Positions 26,791-36,440 of a stretch of 64,000 nt of DNA are shown here, one piece after another. A model generated the notes under the pieces. That model saw only the letters and a list, made by a program, of their open reading frames with translations, was not told the DNA's origin and made no database searches. The stretch's first letter is position 1. Each line of letters opens with the position of its first letter. The DNA is from Pseudomonas beijingensis (GTDB lineage: Bacteria; Pseudomonadota; Gammaproteobacteria; Pseudomonadales; Pseudomonadaceae): assembly GCF_030687295.1 (NCBI RefSeq), contig NZ_CP117425.1:2422001-2486000 (forward strand). The letters run 5' to 3'. Both the position numbers and the translations under genes were made by a program.

Positions 26791-26827
26791 TTGTTTTACC
26801 GAACCTCGTTGGGTGTTCTACGGTTTT

Positions 26828-26860
26828 ACGGTGCGCTTGGTCGGCGCACCGTTTTTTTTT
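26828..26860 (+). terminator. Rho-independent terminator after eda
   Basis: CGGTGCGC and GCGCACCG form an 8-base stem around TTGGTCG, followed by nine T residues. Confidence 0.93.
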
Positions 26861-26890
26861 GCCTGGACTTTTACGCCGGTACAGATTTCC

Positions 26891-27022
26891 TGTGGCGAGG
26901 GAGCTTGCTCCCGCTGGGCTGCGAAGCAGTCCTGAAACCTGTCACCTCGGTCCGCCAGGTCAATCTCATTGTGCCTTTTGGGGCTGCTGCGCAGCCCAGC
27001 GGGAGCAAGCTCCCTCGCCACA
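26891..27022. repeat. Class 2 REP doublet
   Basis: TGTGGCGAGGGAGCTTGCTCCCGC and its inverse flank about 85 bases that include GGGGCTGCTGCGCAGCCC. This class is distinct from the GTGGGAGCGAG class. Confidence 0.88.
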
Positions 27023-27027
27023 AGGGA

Positions 27028-28215
27028 CTAGGTACGGCTCAGTTCAAGCAGCGCCTGGGTCAACCGCTCGATATCACTCGCCAAGGTAATCAACCCAGGG
27101 GTAATGCGGATGCACGGCCCGACGCTGGTATGGCGCACCACCGTGAAGATTCCATGCTCAGTGAGCAGTCGATCGGCCATCGCCTGTTGATCGGCGTGAG
27201 CGGTGAAGCGCATCGCCGTGATGCCGCAATAGAGACGCCGGTCATCCGGGGTCATCACTTCGATGCCCGGCACATCGCGCACGGCCTTCACCCACAGGTC
27301 GCGCAGGTAACACAGGCGCGCGCCTTTGGCCAAGGCGCCGCCCAGGCTGCGGTGTTCTTCGAAGACCAGGGGCAGGGTGAGCAAGGCCGGGATGTTCGGC
27401 GTGCTATGGGGCGTGCGCGAGCGGACGTCGGTGGCGGGGTAGCTGTCTTCGTCCATGTCCGGGTCGATGTCGGCCAACCGCTGCGGGGCGATGTACAGGA
27501 AGCCCTGGGAGAGGGGGCCACCGATCCACTTCTGCAGGTTGAACCCGGCAAATTCGATCCCGAATTTCTTCAGGTCGAAATCGATCTGGCCCAGGGCGTG
27601 GGCACCGTCGAGGATGATATCGACGGCAAACTCCCGGGCGTTCTCGGCAATGGCCTGGACCGGCATCACCAGCCCGGTGAGGTGGTTGACGTAGGTCAGC
27701 GCCATCAGCTTGAGACGAGGGTAGCGAATGAACGCTTCGCGATAAGTGCCCACCAGGCTTTCGAAACTGGCGGGGTGCTGGTGGACGATTTCGATCACTT
27801 CCACGCCACGCCGGCGGGCCAGCCAGCGCATCGCGCTTTTGACCGAGGCATATTCTACGTCACAGATCAGCACTTGATCGCCCGGCTTGAGGCCGTTGTA
27901 GTTGCGAATCAAGGTTTGCAGGGCATCCACCGCGCTGTTGGCCAACGTCACGCCCTGGGGTGAGGCGTGGATCAGTTGGGCCACCTGTCGCCGAATGGCT
28001 TCGCCGTGTTCCTGGTCGAACTGCTGGCGCACGTACACGGAGTTGCCGCGGTTGATGAATTCGATGTTGCGCTGGTATTCCTCCACCACGGTGCGGGACA
28101 TGCGTCCGAAGTAGCCGTTTTCCAGATTGAGTGGCCCGGCGGGATCGATGTCGTAGCGGTCGACAAAGGTTTTCCAGAAAGCTTCGTCGTGGGCACGCAG
28201 CGTGTTTTCGGGCAT
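27028..28215 (-). CDS. PLP-dependent aminotransferase, class V
   Basis: A 395-residue fold-type I enzyme resembling isopenicillin-N-epimerase and cysteine-desulfurase-like proteins. Visible elements: VTLANSAVDALQTLIRNYNG (cofactor phosphate region), DIILDGAHALGQIDFDL (Asp binding the pyridine nitrogen) and FNLQKWIGGPLSQGF, where Lys is the likely Schiff-base residue. No cysteine-desulfurase loop cysteine is obvious, so epimerase, lyase or transaminase activity all remain possible. A DUF3820 gene starts the pair 16 bases upstream. Confidence 0.82.
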   Translation of the reverse strand: MPENTLRAHDEAFWKTFVDRYDIDPAGPLNLENGYFGRMSRTVVEEYQRNIEFINRGNSVYVRQQFDQEHGEAIRRQVAQLIHASPQGVTLANSAVDALQTLIRNYNGLKPGDQVLICDVEYASVKSAMRWLARRRGVEVIEIVHQHPASFESLVGTYREAFIRYPRLKLMALTYVNHLTGLVMPVQAIAENAREFAVDIILDGAHALGQIDFDLKKFGIEFAGFNLQKWIGGPLSQGFLYIAPQRLADIDPDMDEDSYPATDVRSRTPHSTPNIPALLTLPLVFEEHRSLGGALAKGARLCYLRDLWVKAVRDVPGIEVMTPDDRRLYCGITAMRFTAHADQQAMADRLLTEHGIFTVVRHTSVGPCIRITPGLITLASDIERLTQALLELSRT

Positions 28216-28231
28216 GGCGGGTCTCAGTCAG

Positions 28232-28468
28232 TCAATGGCGAGGTTTGGGCAGGCCATGTTTGGCGCGCAGCGGGTCCAGCAGGTCGGACAAACCGTTGTG
28301 GTCGATTTCCTGCATCAACGCCAGCAAACCGCCCAGTTCACCCTTGGGAAAGCCCTCACGGGCGAACCAGTTCAGGTATTGACCCGGCAGGTCGGCGAGG
28401 ATTCGGCCCTTGTATTTACCGAAGGGCATTTGACGCGTGACGAGCAATTCGAGCTTTTCCGGATTCAT
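28232..28468 (-). CDS. DUF3820 family small protein
   Basis: A 78-residue protein with the family motif MPFGKYKGRILADLPGQYLNWF near residues 14-35, then a helical C-terminus ending AKHGLPKPRH. The family has been described as putative quorum-sensing-regulated factors, but biochemical function is unknown. It is probably co-transcribed with the class V aminotransferase. Confidence 0.8.
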   Translation of the reverse strand: MNPEKLELLVTRQMPFGKYKGRILADLPGQYLNWFAREGFPKGELGGLLALMQEIDHNGLSDLLDPLRAKHGLPKPRH

Positions 28469-28674
28469 GGCAATCGTCTTGATTCAAACCTGTCTCGAAA
28501 ATACAGGCATTCTGCATGCAGGCCAAATGACAGATCATGCAAATAGCGCGGATACAGATTTCAGTGGGTTTGTTAAGCAATTGATTTTTAAATAATTTTA
28601 TTGGAGTTGATGGCTGGCATGGCCGATGCAATATCCCTTGCAGGTTTTCTATTCACCCGCAAAGGAACTGAAAA

Positions 28675-29142
28675 ATGACTGACATCAACAAAGAATCCAT
28701 CTCCGTCTTGAACGACCTGATCGAGACCAGCAAGGATGGCCAGGAAGGGTTCAAGACCTGCGCTGAAGACATCAAGCATCCGGAACTCAAGTCGCTGTTC
28801 GTCCAGCGTGCCGCCGATTGCGCAGCCGCTGCGGCTGAACTGCAAGCTGCGGTTCGCGCCCTCGGTGGTGATCCGGAAACTTCCACCAGCGTCGCCGGTG
28901 ACATGCACCGTCGCTGGGTGGACGTGAAAGCCATGTTCACCGGTAAGGACGAAGAAGCGGTGCTCAACGAAGCCGAGCGCGGTGAAGACCATGCGCTCAA
29001 GGCCTATAAGGAAGCGCTGGAAAAAATCAGCAAGCATAATCTGGTCGGCATTCGTGACCTGGTTGAGCGCCAGTACCACGGTGTGCAACGCAACCATGAC
29101 CAGGTCAAGGCGCTGCGTAACCAGGCACGTGCCCAGAGTTAA
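28675..29142 (+). CDS. PA2169-type four-helix-bundle protein (DUF2383)
   Basis: A 155-residue soluble helical protein. The start MTDINKESISVLNDLIETSKDGQEGFKT and the conserved EDHALKAYKEAL and VERQYHGVQRNHDQV segments mark the ferritin-like DUF2383 group. Members are linked to stress and envelope conditions, with unknown activity. AAAGGAAC precedes the ATG. It has its own terminator at 29166, so it is a single-gene unit. Confidence 0.85.
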   Translation: MTDINKESISVLNDLIETSKDGQEGFKTCAEDIKHPELKSLFVQRAADCAAAAAELQAAVRALGGDPETSTSVAGDMHRRWVDVKAMFTGKDEEAVLNEAERGEDHALKAYKEALEKISKHNLVGIRDLVERQYHGVQRNHDQVKALRNQARAQS

Positions 29143-29165
29143 AAAGACGCAGCCAACACCGCCGA

Positions 29166-29194
29166 AAAAAACGCCAGCTTGCCTGGCGTTTTTT
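29166..29194 (+). terminator. Rho-independent terminator after the four-helix protein
   Basis: AACGCCAG-CTTGC-CTGGCGTT is followed by T residues, and preceded by an A run that could serve the opposite strand. Confidence 0.9.
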
Positions 29195-29227
29195 GTGGGG
29201 GCGACTCAAATTTAAGGTGAGCACTGT

Positions 29228-29354
29228 TGTGGCGAGGGGATTTATCCCCGCTGGATTGCGAAGCAACCCCCTATATCCGGGCTGACACGACGCAGTAATA
29301 CAGATGGGACTGGGGCTGCTGTGCAGCCCAGCGGGGATAGATCCCCTCGCCACA
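29228..29354. repeat. Class 2 REP doublet
   Basis: TGTGGCGAGGGGATTTATCCCCGCTGG and its inverse, a TTTATCCCC variant of class 2. The interval 29143-29517 also holds the terminator and the efflux operon promoter region. Confidence 0.88.
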
Positions 29355-29517
29355 AGGTCGGGTCGAGGCATTTCAACTCAGCGCCAGACAGAAACAGTGT
29401 TTGTTAAATCCATCAATAATCACCTCTGGACTCTAATAGGTAGCTAGCTAATAATTGCATCGCCTATCCCCCCGCATTGCATCTATTGTTACTGGCATCC
29501 CCCAAAGAGTTTTTCGC

Positions 29518-31518
29518 GTGCCCATTACCTTCCAGGCCTTGTTCGCCCCTGATCGCCTCGCTCTGCAGTTCGCCATCAAGACCGTGCTTGGCGCCGGGCT
29601 GGCGTTGTGGCTGGCGTTGCGCTGGGGGTTGGAGCAGCCGTCATGGGCGTTGATGACGGCGATCATCGTCGCCCAGCCACTGTCCGGGATGGTGGTGCAG
29701 AAGGGGTTGGCGCGATTGGTCGGCACGTTGGTGGGCACCGTCATGTCGGTGGTGTTCATGGGCCTGTTTGCCCAGGCGCCCTGGTTGTTCCTGCTGGCCC
29801 TGGCGCTCTGGCTGGGCCTGTGCACGGCCTGTTCGACGCTGTTGCGCAGTGCCTGGTCGTATTCATTCGTGTTGGCCGGCTACACGGTGGCGATCATTGC
29901 CCTGCCGGCCCTTTCCCATCCGCTGGGGGTGTTTGATCAAGCGGTGGCACGCTGCACCGAGATCAGCCTGGGCATCGTCTGCGCCACGGCAGCCAGTGCC
30001 TTGCTTTGGCCGTTGCGGGTCGAGCGGCAATTGGCCGGGCAGGCCCTGGCTGCCTGGCAAAGCGGCATGCAGGCTGCCCGTGCGACCCTGGCGGGCGATG
30101 CCCAGGCCCGTAAAGGGTTGCTGGAAATCCTGGGCAGGATTGTCGCGGTGGATGCCCAGCGCGAACATGCCTGGTTCGAAGGCAGCCGTGGTCGACAGCG
30201 GGCCCGGGCCATCAGCGGCTTGAGCCAGAAATTGCTGATGTTGCTGCGTCTTTCGCGCTCGGTGCGTCGGCAGTGGAAACAGCTCGACCCTGAAGAGGCT
30301 CAGGCCCTCCAGCCGTGGATGAACGAGGTGCAACAAGCCCTCGACGCCGACAGTGCGACCCTGCAAGCCTTGCGTCCCCGGGTATGGGATGCGTCCCACG
30401 ACCCGCAGTTCAGCGCGGCGCAAAGTTATTGCCTGGCGCGTTTCGCTCTGTTGCTCGATACCGCCCTGGCCGCCTGCGCAGCCTTGACGGCGGTACAGGA
30501 GGGCAGGGAGGCAGCGGATCCACCGCGAACCCTGGCGCCTCATCGTGATCTGTCCCTGGCGATAGTCTTCGGCGCACGCAGTGCCCTGGCGTTCCTGGTA
30601 GTTGCTTGTTTCTGGCTGGCAACCGCCTGGCCCGCCGCATCGGGCGCGATGCTACTGACGTGCGTGGTGTGCAGCTTGTTTGCCAGTCGTGAAAACGGCG
30701 CGCAGATCGGCATGAGTTTTCTGCGGGGCATCTTTTTGGCCGTGCCGACGGCGTTCGTGATCGGCGAGCTCGTGCTACCGCAATGGAGCAGTTTCGCGAT
30801 GCTGTGCCTGGCCATGGGGGTGCCGTTGTTTTTCGGGGCATTGGGCATGGCCAAGCCGCAGATCTTCGCCACGGCGACGTCGTTCTGCCTGCATTTCGTG
30901 GTGCTGATATCGCCACTCAACACCATGAAGTACGACGTCGCGGCGTTCTTCAACAACGCCCAGGCCATGATGATTGGCGTGGGCGCGGCGGTGCTGGCCT
31001 TCAATCTGCTGATTTTGCGCAACCCGGCCTGGCACAGCCGCCGCCTGCTGGCCGCGACCCTTCACGACCTGGTGCGTCTGACCCATCGCCGCCTGCAGGG
31101 TGCCGAGAGCTGGTTCGGCGGGCGCATGGCCGACCGGCTGTTGCAGTTGGCCAGGCATTACCCTGAACTGCCGGTGCAGGCGCGTAGCCGTTGGGATGAT
31201 GGCTTGCTGGGCCTGGACATTGGCGATGAGCTGTTGCATTTGCGCCTGAGCCTGGCCGTCGCCCAAGTGCCCGATACCCGGGCGCAGCGACGTTATTTCG
31301 AAGCGCTGGAGCAGGTGCTCGAACGCGGTCCTGCCGGCGACCAGGCCGATGCGCTGGCCCCGGCGAGCGCCGAGTTCCTGAACCTGTTGTCGACCCAGCC
31401 GCCCGGCGATGCACTGAAGCTGGCCCAGGGCGCGGTGGTGCAATTGCAAAACAGCTGGCGCGCCTGGTGCCGCCAGCACGAACCTGAACGACGGGAGCAC
31501 AGCCATGGGCTTGCGTGA
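29518..31518 (+). CDS. FUSC family inner-membrane efflux protein (AaeB-like)
   Basis: A 666-residue inner-membrane protein in two halves, each with a hydrophobic bundle (about residues 12-165 and 360-500) and a cytosolic segment. LFAPDRLALQFAIKTVLGAGLALWLAL and QPSWALMTAIIVAQPLSGM are typical of the AaeB/FUSC group that exports aromatic carboxylic acids with an HlyD-type partner. I prefer the GTG at 29518 (AAAGAG eight bases ahead; VPITFQALFAPD) to the TTG at 29455, which adds 21 residues of low quality. DUF1656 and HlyD genes follow, overlapping or close, forming the usual three-gene operon. Confidence 0.87.
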   Translation: MPITFQALFAPDRLALQFAIKTVLGAGLALWLALRWGLEQPSWALMTAIIVAQPLSGMVVQKGLARLVGTLVGTVMSVVFMGLFAQAPWLFLLALALWLGLCTACSTLLRSAWSYSFVLAGYTVAIIALPALSHPLGVFDQAVARCTEISLGIVCATAASALLWPLRVERQLAGQALAAWQSGMQAARATLAGDAQARKGLLEILGRIVAVDAQREHAWFEGSRGRQRARAISGLSQKLLMLLRLSRSVRRQWKQLDPEEAQALQPWMNEVQQALDADSATLQALRPRVWDASHDPQFSAAQSYCLARFALLLDTALAACAALTAVQEGREAADPPRTLAPHRDLSLAIVFGARSALAFLVVACFWLATAWPAASGAMLLTCVVCSLFASRENGAQIGMSFLRGIFLAVPTAFVIGELVLPQWSSFAMLCLAMGVPLFFGALGMAKPQIFATATSFCLHFVVLISPLNTMKYDVAAFFNNAQAMMIGVGAAVLAFNLLILRNPAWHSRRLLAATLHDLVRLTHRRLQGAESWFGGRMADRLLQLARHYPELPVQARSRWDDGLLGLDIGDELLHLRLSLAVAQVPDTRAQRRYFEALEQVLERGPAGDQADALAPASAEFLNLLSTQPPGDALKLAQGAVVQLQNSWRAWCRQHEPERREHSHGLA

Positions 31519-31711
31519 GTGGTCGATTGGCGGGGTGTTGCTCAGCCCGTTCCTGATTTATGTGGTGCTGGCATTGCTGGTGACCGGCGCGCTGCGCCTG
31601 TTGCTCAGCCTGGTGCCGGCCGGGCGCTGGATCTGGCATGAAGCCTTGTTCGACTGCGCCCTGTATGTCTGTGTCCTGACTGTTATTACCGTGGCCCTCG
31701 GGCCGCTATAG
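31505..31711 (+). CDS. DUF1656 small membrane protein
   Basis: A 68-residue protein with two hydrophobic helices (about 10-35 and 45-66). It starts inside the end of the FUSC gene (14-base overlap). DUF1656 proteins regularly sit between FUSC permease and HlyD adaptor genes (as AaeX does) and are presumed small pump subunits. Confidence 0.88.
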   Translation: MGLREWSIGGVLLSPFLIYVVLALLVTGALRLLLSLVPAGRWIWHEALFDCALYVCVLTVITVALGPL

Positions 31712-31720
31712 GAGTTGAAC

Positions 31721-32584
31721 ATGCGTACTTCCGTACGTGTCGCCGTCACGCTGTGCATGGTGGCTGTGGCGATCTTCGCCGGCTTTCACCTGTGGCAGTA
31801 CTACATGCTCACGCCCTGGACCCGTGATGCGCGGATCCGCGCCGACGTGGTGGTGATCGCCCCCGATGTGTCGGGCTGGGTGCGCGAGCTCAAGGCGGTG
31901 GATAACCAGCAGGTCAAGGCCGGTGATCTATTGCTGAGTATCGACCGCGAGCGTTTCGAGGCGGCGGTGGAGAAGGCCCGGGCCGTGGTCCAGACACGCC
32001 AGCAGCAACTGAGCCTGCGCGAACACGAAGCCAGTCGCCGCGCCGCCCTGGGGCCCCAGGCCATCAGTGCCGAACTGCGGGAAAACGCCCAGATCAACGC
32101 CGGCATCGCCCGCGGCGAACTGCGCGAAGCCCAGGCCGAGGCCAAGGTCGCCGAGCTCAACCTGGCCCGCAGCCAGGTCCTGGCCCCGCGCAGCGGCCAC
32201 ATCACCAACCTGCGCCTGGCCGAAGGCAACTACGTGAATGCCGGGCAGCCGGTGATGGCGCTGATCGACGACTCGACCTTCTATGTGCAGGCCTATTTCG
32301 AAGAAACCAAATTGCCCAGGATTCGTGTGGGCGATCCGGTCAAGGTCTGGCTGATGAGCGCCGGCCATGCCCTGGAGGGGCACGTGGAAAGCATCAGCCG
32401 CGGCATTACCGACCGCAACACCAACCCCGATGCGCAGTTGCTGGCGGAGGTGGAGCCGACCTTCAACTGGGTGCGCCTGGCCCAGCGGATCCCGGTGCGG
32501 ATCAAGTTGGACAAGGTGCCGGAGGGGGTAAACCTGAGCGCCGGGATGACGGCGAGTGTGCAGGTGCGTGAAGACCAACCATAA
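31721..32584 (+). CDS. HlyD family periplasmic adaptor (AaeA/EmrA-like)
   Basis: A 287-residue membrane-fusion protein with an N-terminal anchor helix (about 6-28). It then has a lipoyl-like half motif (VVIAPDVSGWVRELKAVDNQQVKAGDLL), an alpha-hairpin (about 80-140) and a second lipoyl half (VLAPRSGHITNLRLAEGNYVNAG). A beta-barrel ends at about residue 280. It links the FUSC permease to an outer-membrane channel encoded elsewhere. The ATG at 31721 has GGAG six bases ahead. Confidence 0.92.
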   Translation: MRTSVRVAVTLCMVAVAIFAGFHLWQYYMLTPWTRDARIRADVVVIAPDVSGWVRELKAVDNQQVKAGDLLLSIDRERFEAAVEKARAVVQTRQQQLSLREHEASRRAALGPQAISAELRENAQINAGIARGELREAQAEAKVAELNLARSQVLAPRSGHITNLRLAEGNYVNAGQPVMALIDDSTFYVQAYFEETKLPRIRVGDPVKVWLMSAGHALEGHVESISRGITDRNTNPDAQLLAEVEPTFNWVRLAQRIPVRIKLDKVPEGVNLSAGMTASVQVREDQP

Positions 32585-32585
32585 A

Positions 32586-32673
32586 TGTGGGAGCAAGGCT
32601 TGCCCGCGATGAAGATGACTCGGTCTCTCAGGGAACCGAGGCGCCTGCATCGCGAGCAAGCTTTGCTCCCACA
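32586..32673. repeat. REP doublet
   Basis: An inverted GTGGGAGCAAGGCTTGCCCGC pair immediately after the HlyD gene stop codon, in a convergent interval. Confidence 0.9.
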
Positions 32674-32713
32674 CAGTGGCTCGCCACAGGTCATTCGCTT
32701 TAGAGGGTGGTAA

Positions 32714-33184
32714 TCAACCGACAGTGATCGCCGGCAGCGTCGGCAACGTCACGGTCTGCTGCTTGCGCGGGGCGAGGATCTCGGCTTCGCCGTCCACCAC
32801 CAGTTCGTCGCGTTGGTTGAACACCCGCGTAGCAATACGCACGCGAAACTTCGGCAGTTTTTCCAGGATTTCCAGGCGTACGGTCAAGGTGTCGCCGATT
32901 TTCACCGGCTTCTGGAAGCTCATCTGCTGGCCGATATAGATGGTGCCCGGCCCAGGCAACTCGCACGCCACCGCCGCGCTGATCAGCGCCCCGCTGAACA
33001 TGCCGTGGGCGATGCGCTCCTTGAACATGCTTGCCGCAGCGAATTCGGCGTCCAGGTGCACCGGGTTGTGATCGCCCGACATCGCCGCGAACAGCTGGAT
33101 GTCGCGTTCCTCGACGGTCTTGCTGTAGCTGGCGGTCTGGCCGATTTCGAGGGCTTCGTAAGGGGTGTTGGTAACCTGGGTCAT
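32714..33184 (-). CDS. phaJ1: (R)-specific enoyl-CoA hydratase
   Basis: A 156-residue hot-dog-fold MaoC-type hydratase, the length of P. aeruginosa PhaJ1. Catalytic Asp38 and His43 lie in MSGDHNPVHLD, and the RIAHGMFSGALISAA segment binds CoA. It makes (R)-3-hydroxyacyl-CoA from beta-oxidation intermediates for polyhydroxyalkanoate synthesis. It is downstream of the lysophospholipase-like gene and divergent from fadD2, an order also found in P. aeruginosa. Confidence 0.9.
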   Translation of the reverse strand: MTQVTNTPYEALEIGQTASYSKTVEERDIQLFAAMSGDHNPVHLDAEFAAASMFKERIAHGMFSGALISAAVACELPGPGTIYIGQQMSFQKPVKIGDTLTVRLEILEKLPKFRVRIATRVFNQRDELVVDGEAEILAPRKQQTVTLPTLPAITVG

Positions 33185-33224
33185 CTGTTTCAGATCCTGT
33201 GGAGTAAAGGAAAACGCTGCAAGC

Positions 33225-34169
33225 CTACTCGCTGCGTGGCGGCCGCTTGTGGTTCAAGGCCTGGGCAATCCAGGCCAACATGTCGGCGGTCACTTCATCG
33301 CGGTTGGTTTCATTGAACAATTCGTGCCGGGCCTGCGGGTAGATCGTCAATTGCAGGTGTTGGCTGCCGGCGTCGCGCAGGGCGTCGGCCAGATCCTTCA
33401 GACGCTTGCCTTCGCTCACCGGATCACATTCGCCGCCGATCACCAGCAAGGGCAGGCCCGGATCGATCTGGGCGAGATTGGACGCTTTGCTGATTTGCTG
33501 CAAGCCGCCGAGCAGGTCGACCCACAGTTGATTGGTGCAGCGAAAGCCGCACAGCGGGTCGTGGACATATTTGTCGACTTCGGCCGGATCGCGACTGAGC
33601 CAGTCGAAAGGGGTACGCGTGGGTTTGAATTTCTTGTTGAAACTGCCGAACGACAGCCACTCGATCAAGGCACTGCGCCCCGTCGCACCCTGGCGCCGAC
33701 GTTCGAAGCGGGCGATCAGGCGAGCGCTGCGGTAGAGCGTCAGCGGCTGAAAGTTCGAACCGCTGAGTATCGCCCCGTGCAGGCTGGCGCTGTGATGCAG
33801 CAGGTAACCTTGGGCGATGTAGCTGCCCATGCTGTGGCCCAGCAGCAGAATGGGTGTATCAGGATGTTGGTGGACGATGTGGTGATTGAGGCTGGCCAGG
33901 TCGCCCACGACCTTGGCCCAGCCATCCTCGTCGGCGAAGTGGCCGAGAATCGCCTCCTCGCCGGTCTTGCCATGGCCGCGCAGGTCCAGCGCGTAGACAC
34001 CGTAGCCTTCGTCGCACAGCGCCTGGGCCAGGCGCGCGTAGCGGCCGCTGTGTTCGGCCATGCCGTGGGCCAGCATGACCACCGCCAACGGGGCGGTGTC
34101 GGGCAGCCATTGGTTGATGAACAGGCGGCTGTGGTCGGTCGCGGTCAGCCAGAACGTTTGGTGGATCAT
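33225..34169 (-). CDS. Alpha/beta hydrolase, monoacylglycerol lipase / lysophospholipase type
   Basis: A 314-residue serine hydrolase. The nucleophile Ser113 is in LLGHSMGSYIAQG, the oxyanion region is LAHGMAEHSGRYARLAQAL, and the acid/His pair is expected in GGECDPVSEG and ARHELFNE. The ATG at 34169 has AAGGAA upstream; the longer frame to 34193 lacks a ribosome site. Beside phaJ1 and the two fadD genes, it probably releases fatty acids from glycerolipids for activation. Confidence 0.87.
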   Translation of the reverse strand: MIHQTFWLTATDHSRLFINQWLPDTAPLAVVMLAHGMAEHSGRYARLAQALCDEGYGVYALDLRGHGKTGEEAILGHFADEDGWAKVVGDLASLNHHIVHQHPDTPILLLGHSMGSYIAQGYLLHHSASLHGAILSGSNFQPLTLYRSARLIARFERRRQGATGRSALIEWLSFGSFNKKFKPTRTPFDWLSRDPAEVDKYVHDPLCGFRCTNQLWVDLLGGLQQISKASNLAQIDPGLPLLVIGGECDPVSEGKRLKDLADALRDAGSQHLQLTIYPQARHELFNETNRDEVTADMLAWIAQALNHKRPPRSE

Positions 34170-34384
34170 GGCGATTCCTTTACACAGGGGCATGTGCAGC
34201 GTCGCTGCATTGTATAGCGCATCCGTTGCGTCTCGCCTGAGCCAAGGCAGGAAGATTCACACAATCTATGACGCAGGTTGCCATATTTGCCTGATTGGCC
34301 ATAGCTGCTAGTGTCCCAGGAGCTCCGCCTCTGCAAGCGATACAGACGCGGCCCGGATATGCTCAGGTAAAGAGGACAAAAACA

Positions 34385-36073
34385 ATGCAGCCTGATTTCT
34401 GGAATGACAAACGCCCGGCCGGCGTGCCCCTGGATGTCGACCTCGGGGCCTACAAGTCGGTGATCGAGGTGTTCGAGCGTTCCTGCAAGAAATTCGCCGA
34501 CCGCCCGGCGTTCAGCAACATGGGAGTGACCCTCACCTATGCCGAACTCGAGCGCTACAGCGCAGCCTTCGCCGGTTACCTGCAAACCCATACCGACTTG
34601 GCGCCGGGTGATCGTATCGCGGTGCAGATGCCCAACGTCCTGCAGTACCCGATCGCCGTGTTCGGTGCCTTGCGCGCCGGGCTGGTCGTGGTCAACACCA
34701 ACCCGTTGTACACCGCGCGGGAAATGCGCCATCAGTTCAAGGACTCCGGTGCCCGGGCGCTGGTGTACCTGAACATGTTCGGGCAGAAAGTCCAGGAGGT
34801 GTTGCCCGATACGGACCTGCAGTATTTGATCGAAGCGAAGATGGGTGACCTGATGCCCACCGCCAAGGGTTGGCTGGTCAACACAATGGTGAGCAAGGTC
34901 AAGAAAATGGTCCCGGCCTATTCGCTGCCCCAGGCCATTTCCTTCAAAAGCGCCTTGCGCCTGGGACGTGGCCAGGGCATCAAGCCACTGAAAGTCAGCC
35001 TTGACGACATTGCCGTGTTGCAATACACCGGCGGCACCACCGGGCTGGCGAAGGGCGCGATGCTGACCCACGGCAACCTGGTGGCCAACATGCAACAGGC
35101 CCGAGCCTGCCTGGGGCAGCTCGGCGATGACGGCCATCCATTGCTGCGCGAAGGCCAGGAGGTCATGATCGCGCCACTGCCGCTGTACCATATCTATGCA
35201 TTCACGGCGAACTGCATGTGCATGATGGTGACCGGCAACCACAACGTGCTGATCACCAATCCGCGGGACATCGGCGGCTTCATCAAGGAACTGAAGAACT
35301 GGCGTTTCTCGTTGCTGCTGGGGCTCAACACGCTGTTCGTGGCGTTGATGGACCACCCGGATTTCAAGACCCTGGATTTTTCCCACCTCAAGGTCACCAA
35401 TTCCGGCGGCACCGCGTTGATCAAGGCCACGGCTGAACGCTGGGAGCAGATCACCGGTTGCGGCATTACCGAGGGGTATGGCCTGACCGAAACCTCGCCG
35501 GTGGCGAGCGCCAATCCTTATGGCGGCAAATCCCGGCTGGGCACGGTGGGGATGCCGGTGCCGGGCACGCTGATGAAAGTGATCGACGACGAGGGCGTCG
35601 AGCAGCCCTTGGGCGAGCGCGGCGAGCTGTGCATCAAGGGCCCGCAGATCATGAAAGGCTACTGGAACAAGCCTGAGGCCACGGCTGAAGTGCTGGACAG
35701 CGAGGGCTGGTTCAAGTCCGGTGATATTGCGGTGATCGACCCGGATGGGTTCGTGCGCATCGTCGACCGCAAGAAGGACATGATCATCGTCTCGGGTTTC
35801 AATGTGTACCCCAACGAGATCGAAGACGTGGTGATGGCCCATCCCAAGGTGGCCAACTGCGCGGTGATCGGCGTGCCGGACGAGCGTTCAGGAGAGGCGG
35901 TGAAGTTGTTCGTGGTGGCCCGGGAAAGCGGGGTCAGCCTTGAAGAACTCAAGGCCTACTGCAAGGAGAACTTCACCGGCTACAAGATTCCCAAGCACAT
36001 CGTGCTGCGGGACTCGTTGCCGATGACACCGGTGGGCAAGATCCTGCGGCGGGAGCTGCGGGAGATCGCCTGA
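34385..36073 (+). CDS. fadD2: Long-chain fatty acid CoA ligase
   Basis: A 562-residue AMP-forming ligase that converts fatty acids to acyl-CoA at the inner membrane. P-loop YTGGTTGLAKGAMLTH (about 214-229), the adenylate motif YGLTETSP (about 362-369) and the C-terminal GWFKSGDIAVID with DRKKDMIIVSGFNVYP are intact, as is catalytic Lys in PVGKILRREL. It begins MQPDFWNDKRPAGVP. In P. aeruginosa the copy next to the lysophospholipase is fadD2, so this symbol is by position. It is divergent from the hydrolase gene. Confidence 0.93.
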   Translation: MQPDFWNDKRPAGVPLDVDLGAYKSVIEVFERSCKKFADRPAFSNMGVTLTYAELERYSAAFAGYLQTHTDLAPGDRIAVQMPNVLQYPIAVFGALRAGLVVVNTNPLYTAREMRHQFKDSGARALVYLNMFGQKVQEVLPDTDLQYLIEAKMGDLMPTAKGWLVNTMVSKVKKMVPAYSLPQAISFKSALRLGRGQGIKPLKVSLDDIAVLQYTGGTTGLAKGAMLTHGNLVANMQQARACLGQLGDDGHPLLREGQEVMIAPLPLYHIYAFTANCMCMMVTGNHNVLITNPRDIGGFIKELKNWRFSLLLGLNTLFVALMDHPDFKTLDFSHLKVTNSGGTALIKATAERWEQITGCGITEGYGLTETSPVASANPYGGKSRLGTVGMPVPGTLMKVIDDEGVEQPLGERGELCIKGPQIMKGYWNKPEATAEVLDSEGWFKSGDIAVIDPDGFVRIVDRKKDMIIVSGFNVYPNEIEDVVMAHPKVANCAVIGVPDERSGEAVKLFVVARESGVSLEELKAYCKENFTGYKIPKHIVLRDSLPMTPVGKILRRELREIA

Positions 36074-36097
36074 GGTTAGAGAAGACCCTAGAAACCC

Positions 36098-36186
36098 TGT
36101 GGGAGCGAGCTTGCTCGCGATAGCGGTAGGTCAGTCACAGAGATGTTGGCTGATACACCGCCATCGCGAGCAAGCTCGCTCCCACA
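36098..36186. repeat. REP doublet in the fadD2-fadD1 gap
   Basis: An inverted REP pair. The rest of this 367-base gap is AT-rich toward fadD1, with a 6-base hairpin AGTCAT-GTTT-ATGACT near 36259-36274 and no other feature seen. Confidence 0.9.
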
Positions 36187-36440
36187 GTTTCTTGTGTATT
36201 CAGAGCGTTTCAGTGGGATTTTGAATTTTTACTCTAAAAATGACCATTGAATATTCATGAGTCATGTTTATGACTGTGGGGGTTGTTTTTGGCTCTAGGC
36301 GACCCTCGGCAAAGCTGCTACTCTCGGCGCGCTTTTGTGACTTCTCGGCCTTGATTCAAGCCAGATTCACCAATAAACACACACCAATAATAATCGCATC
36401 AAATGCGGTGAGAATTCGCGTTGCTGAGGAGTGGGCTTCC

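Noticed and set aside
29455..29517. TTG start for the FUSC gene 21 codons upstream
   Set aside because: No ribosome site and a rare start; the GTG at 29518 has AAAGAG eight bases ahead and matches the usual N-terminus.
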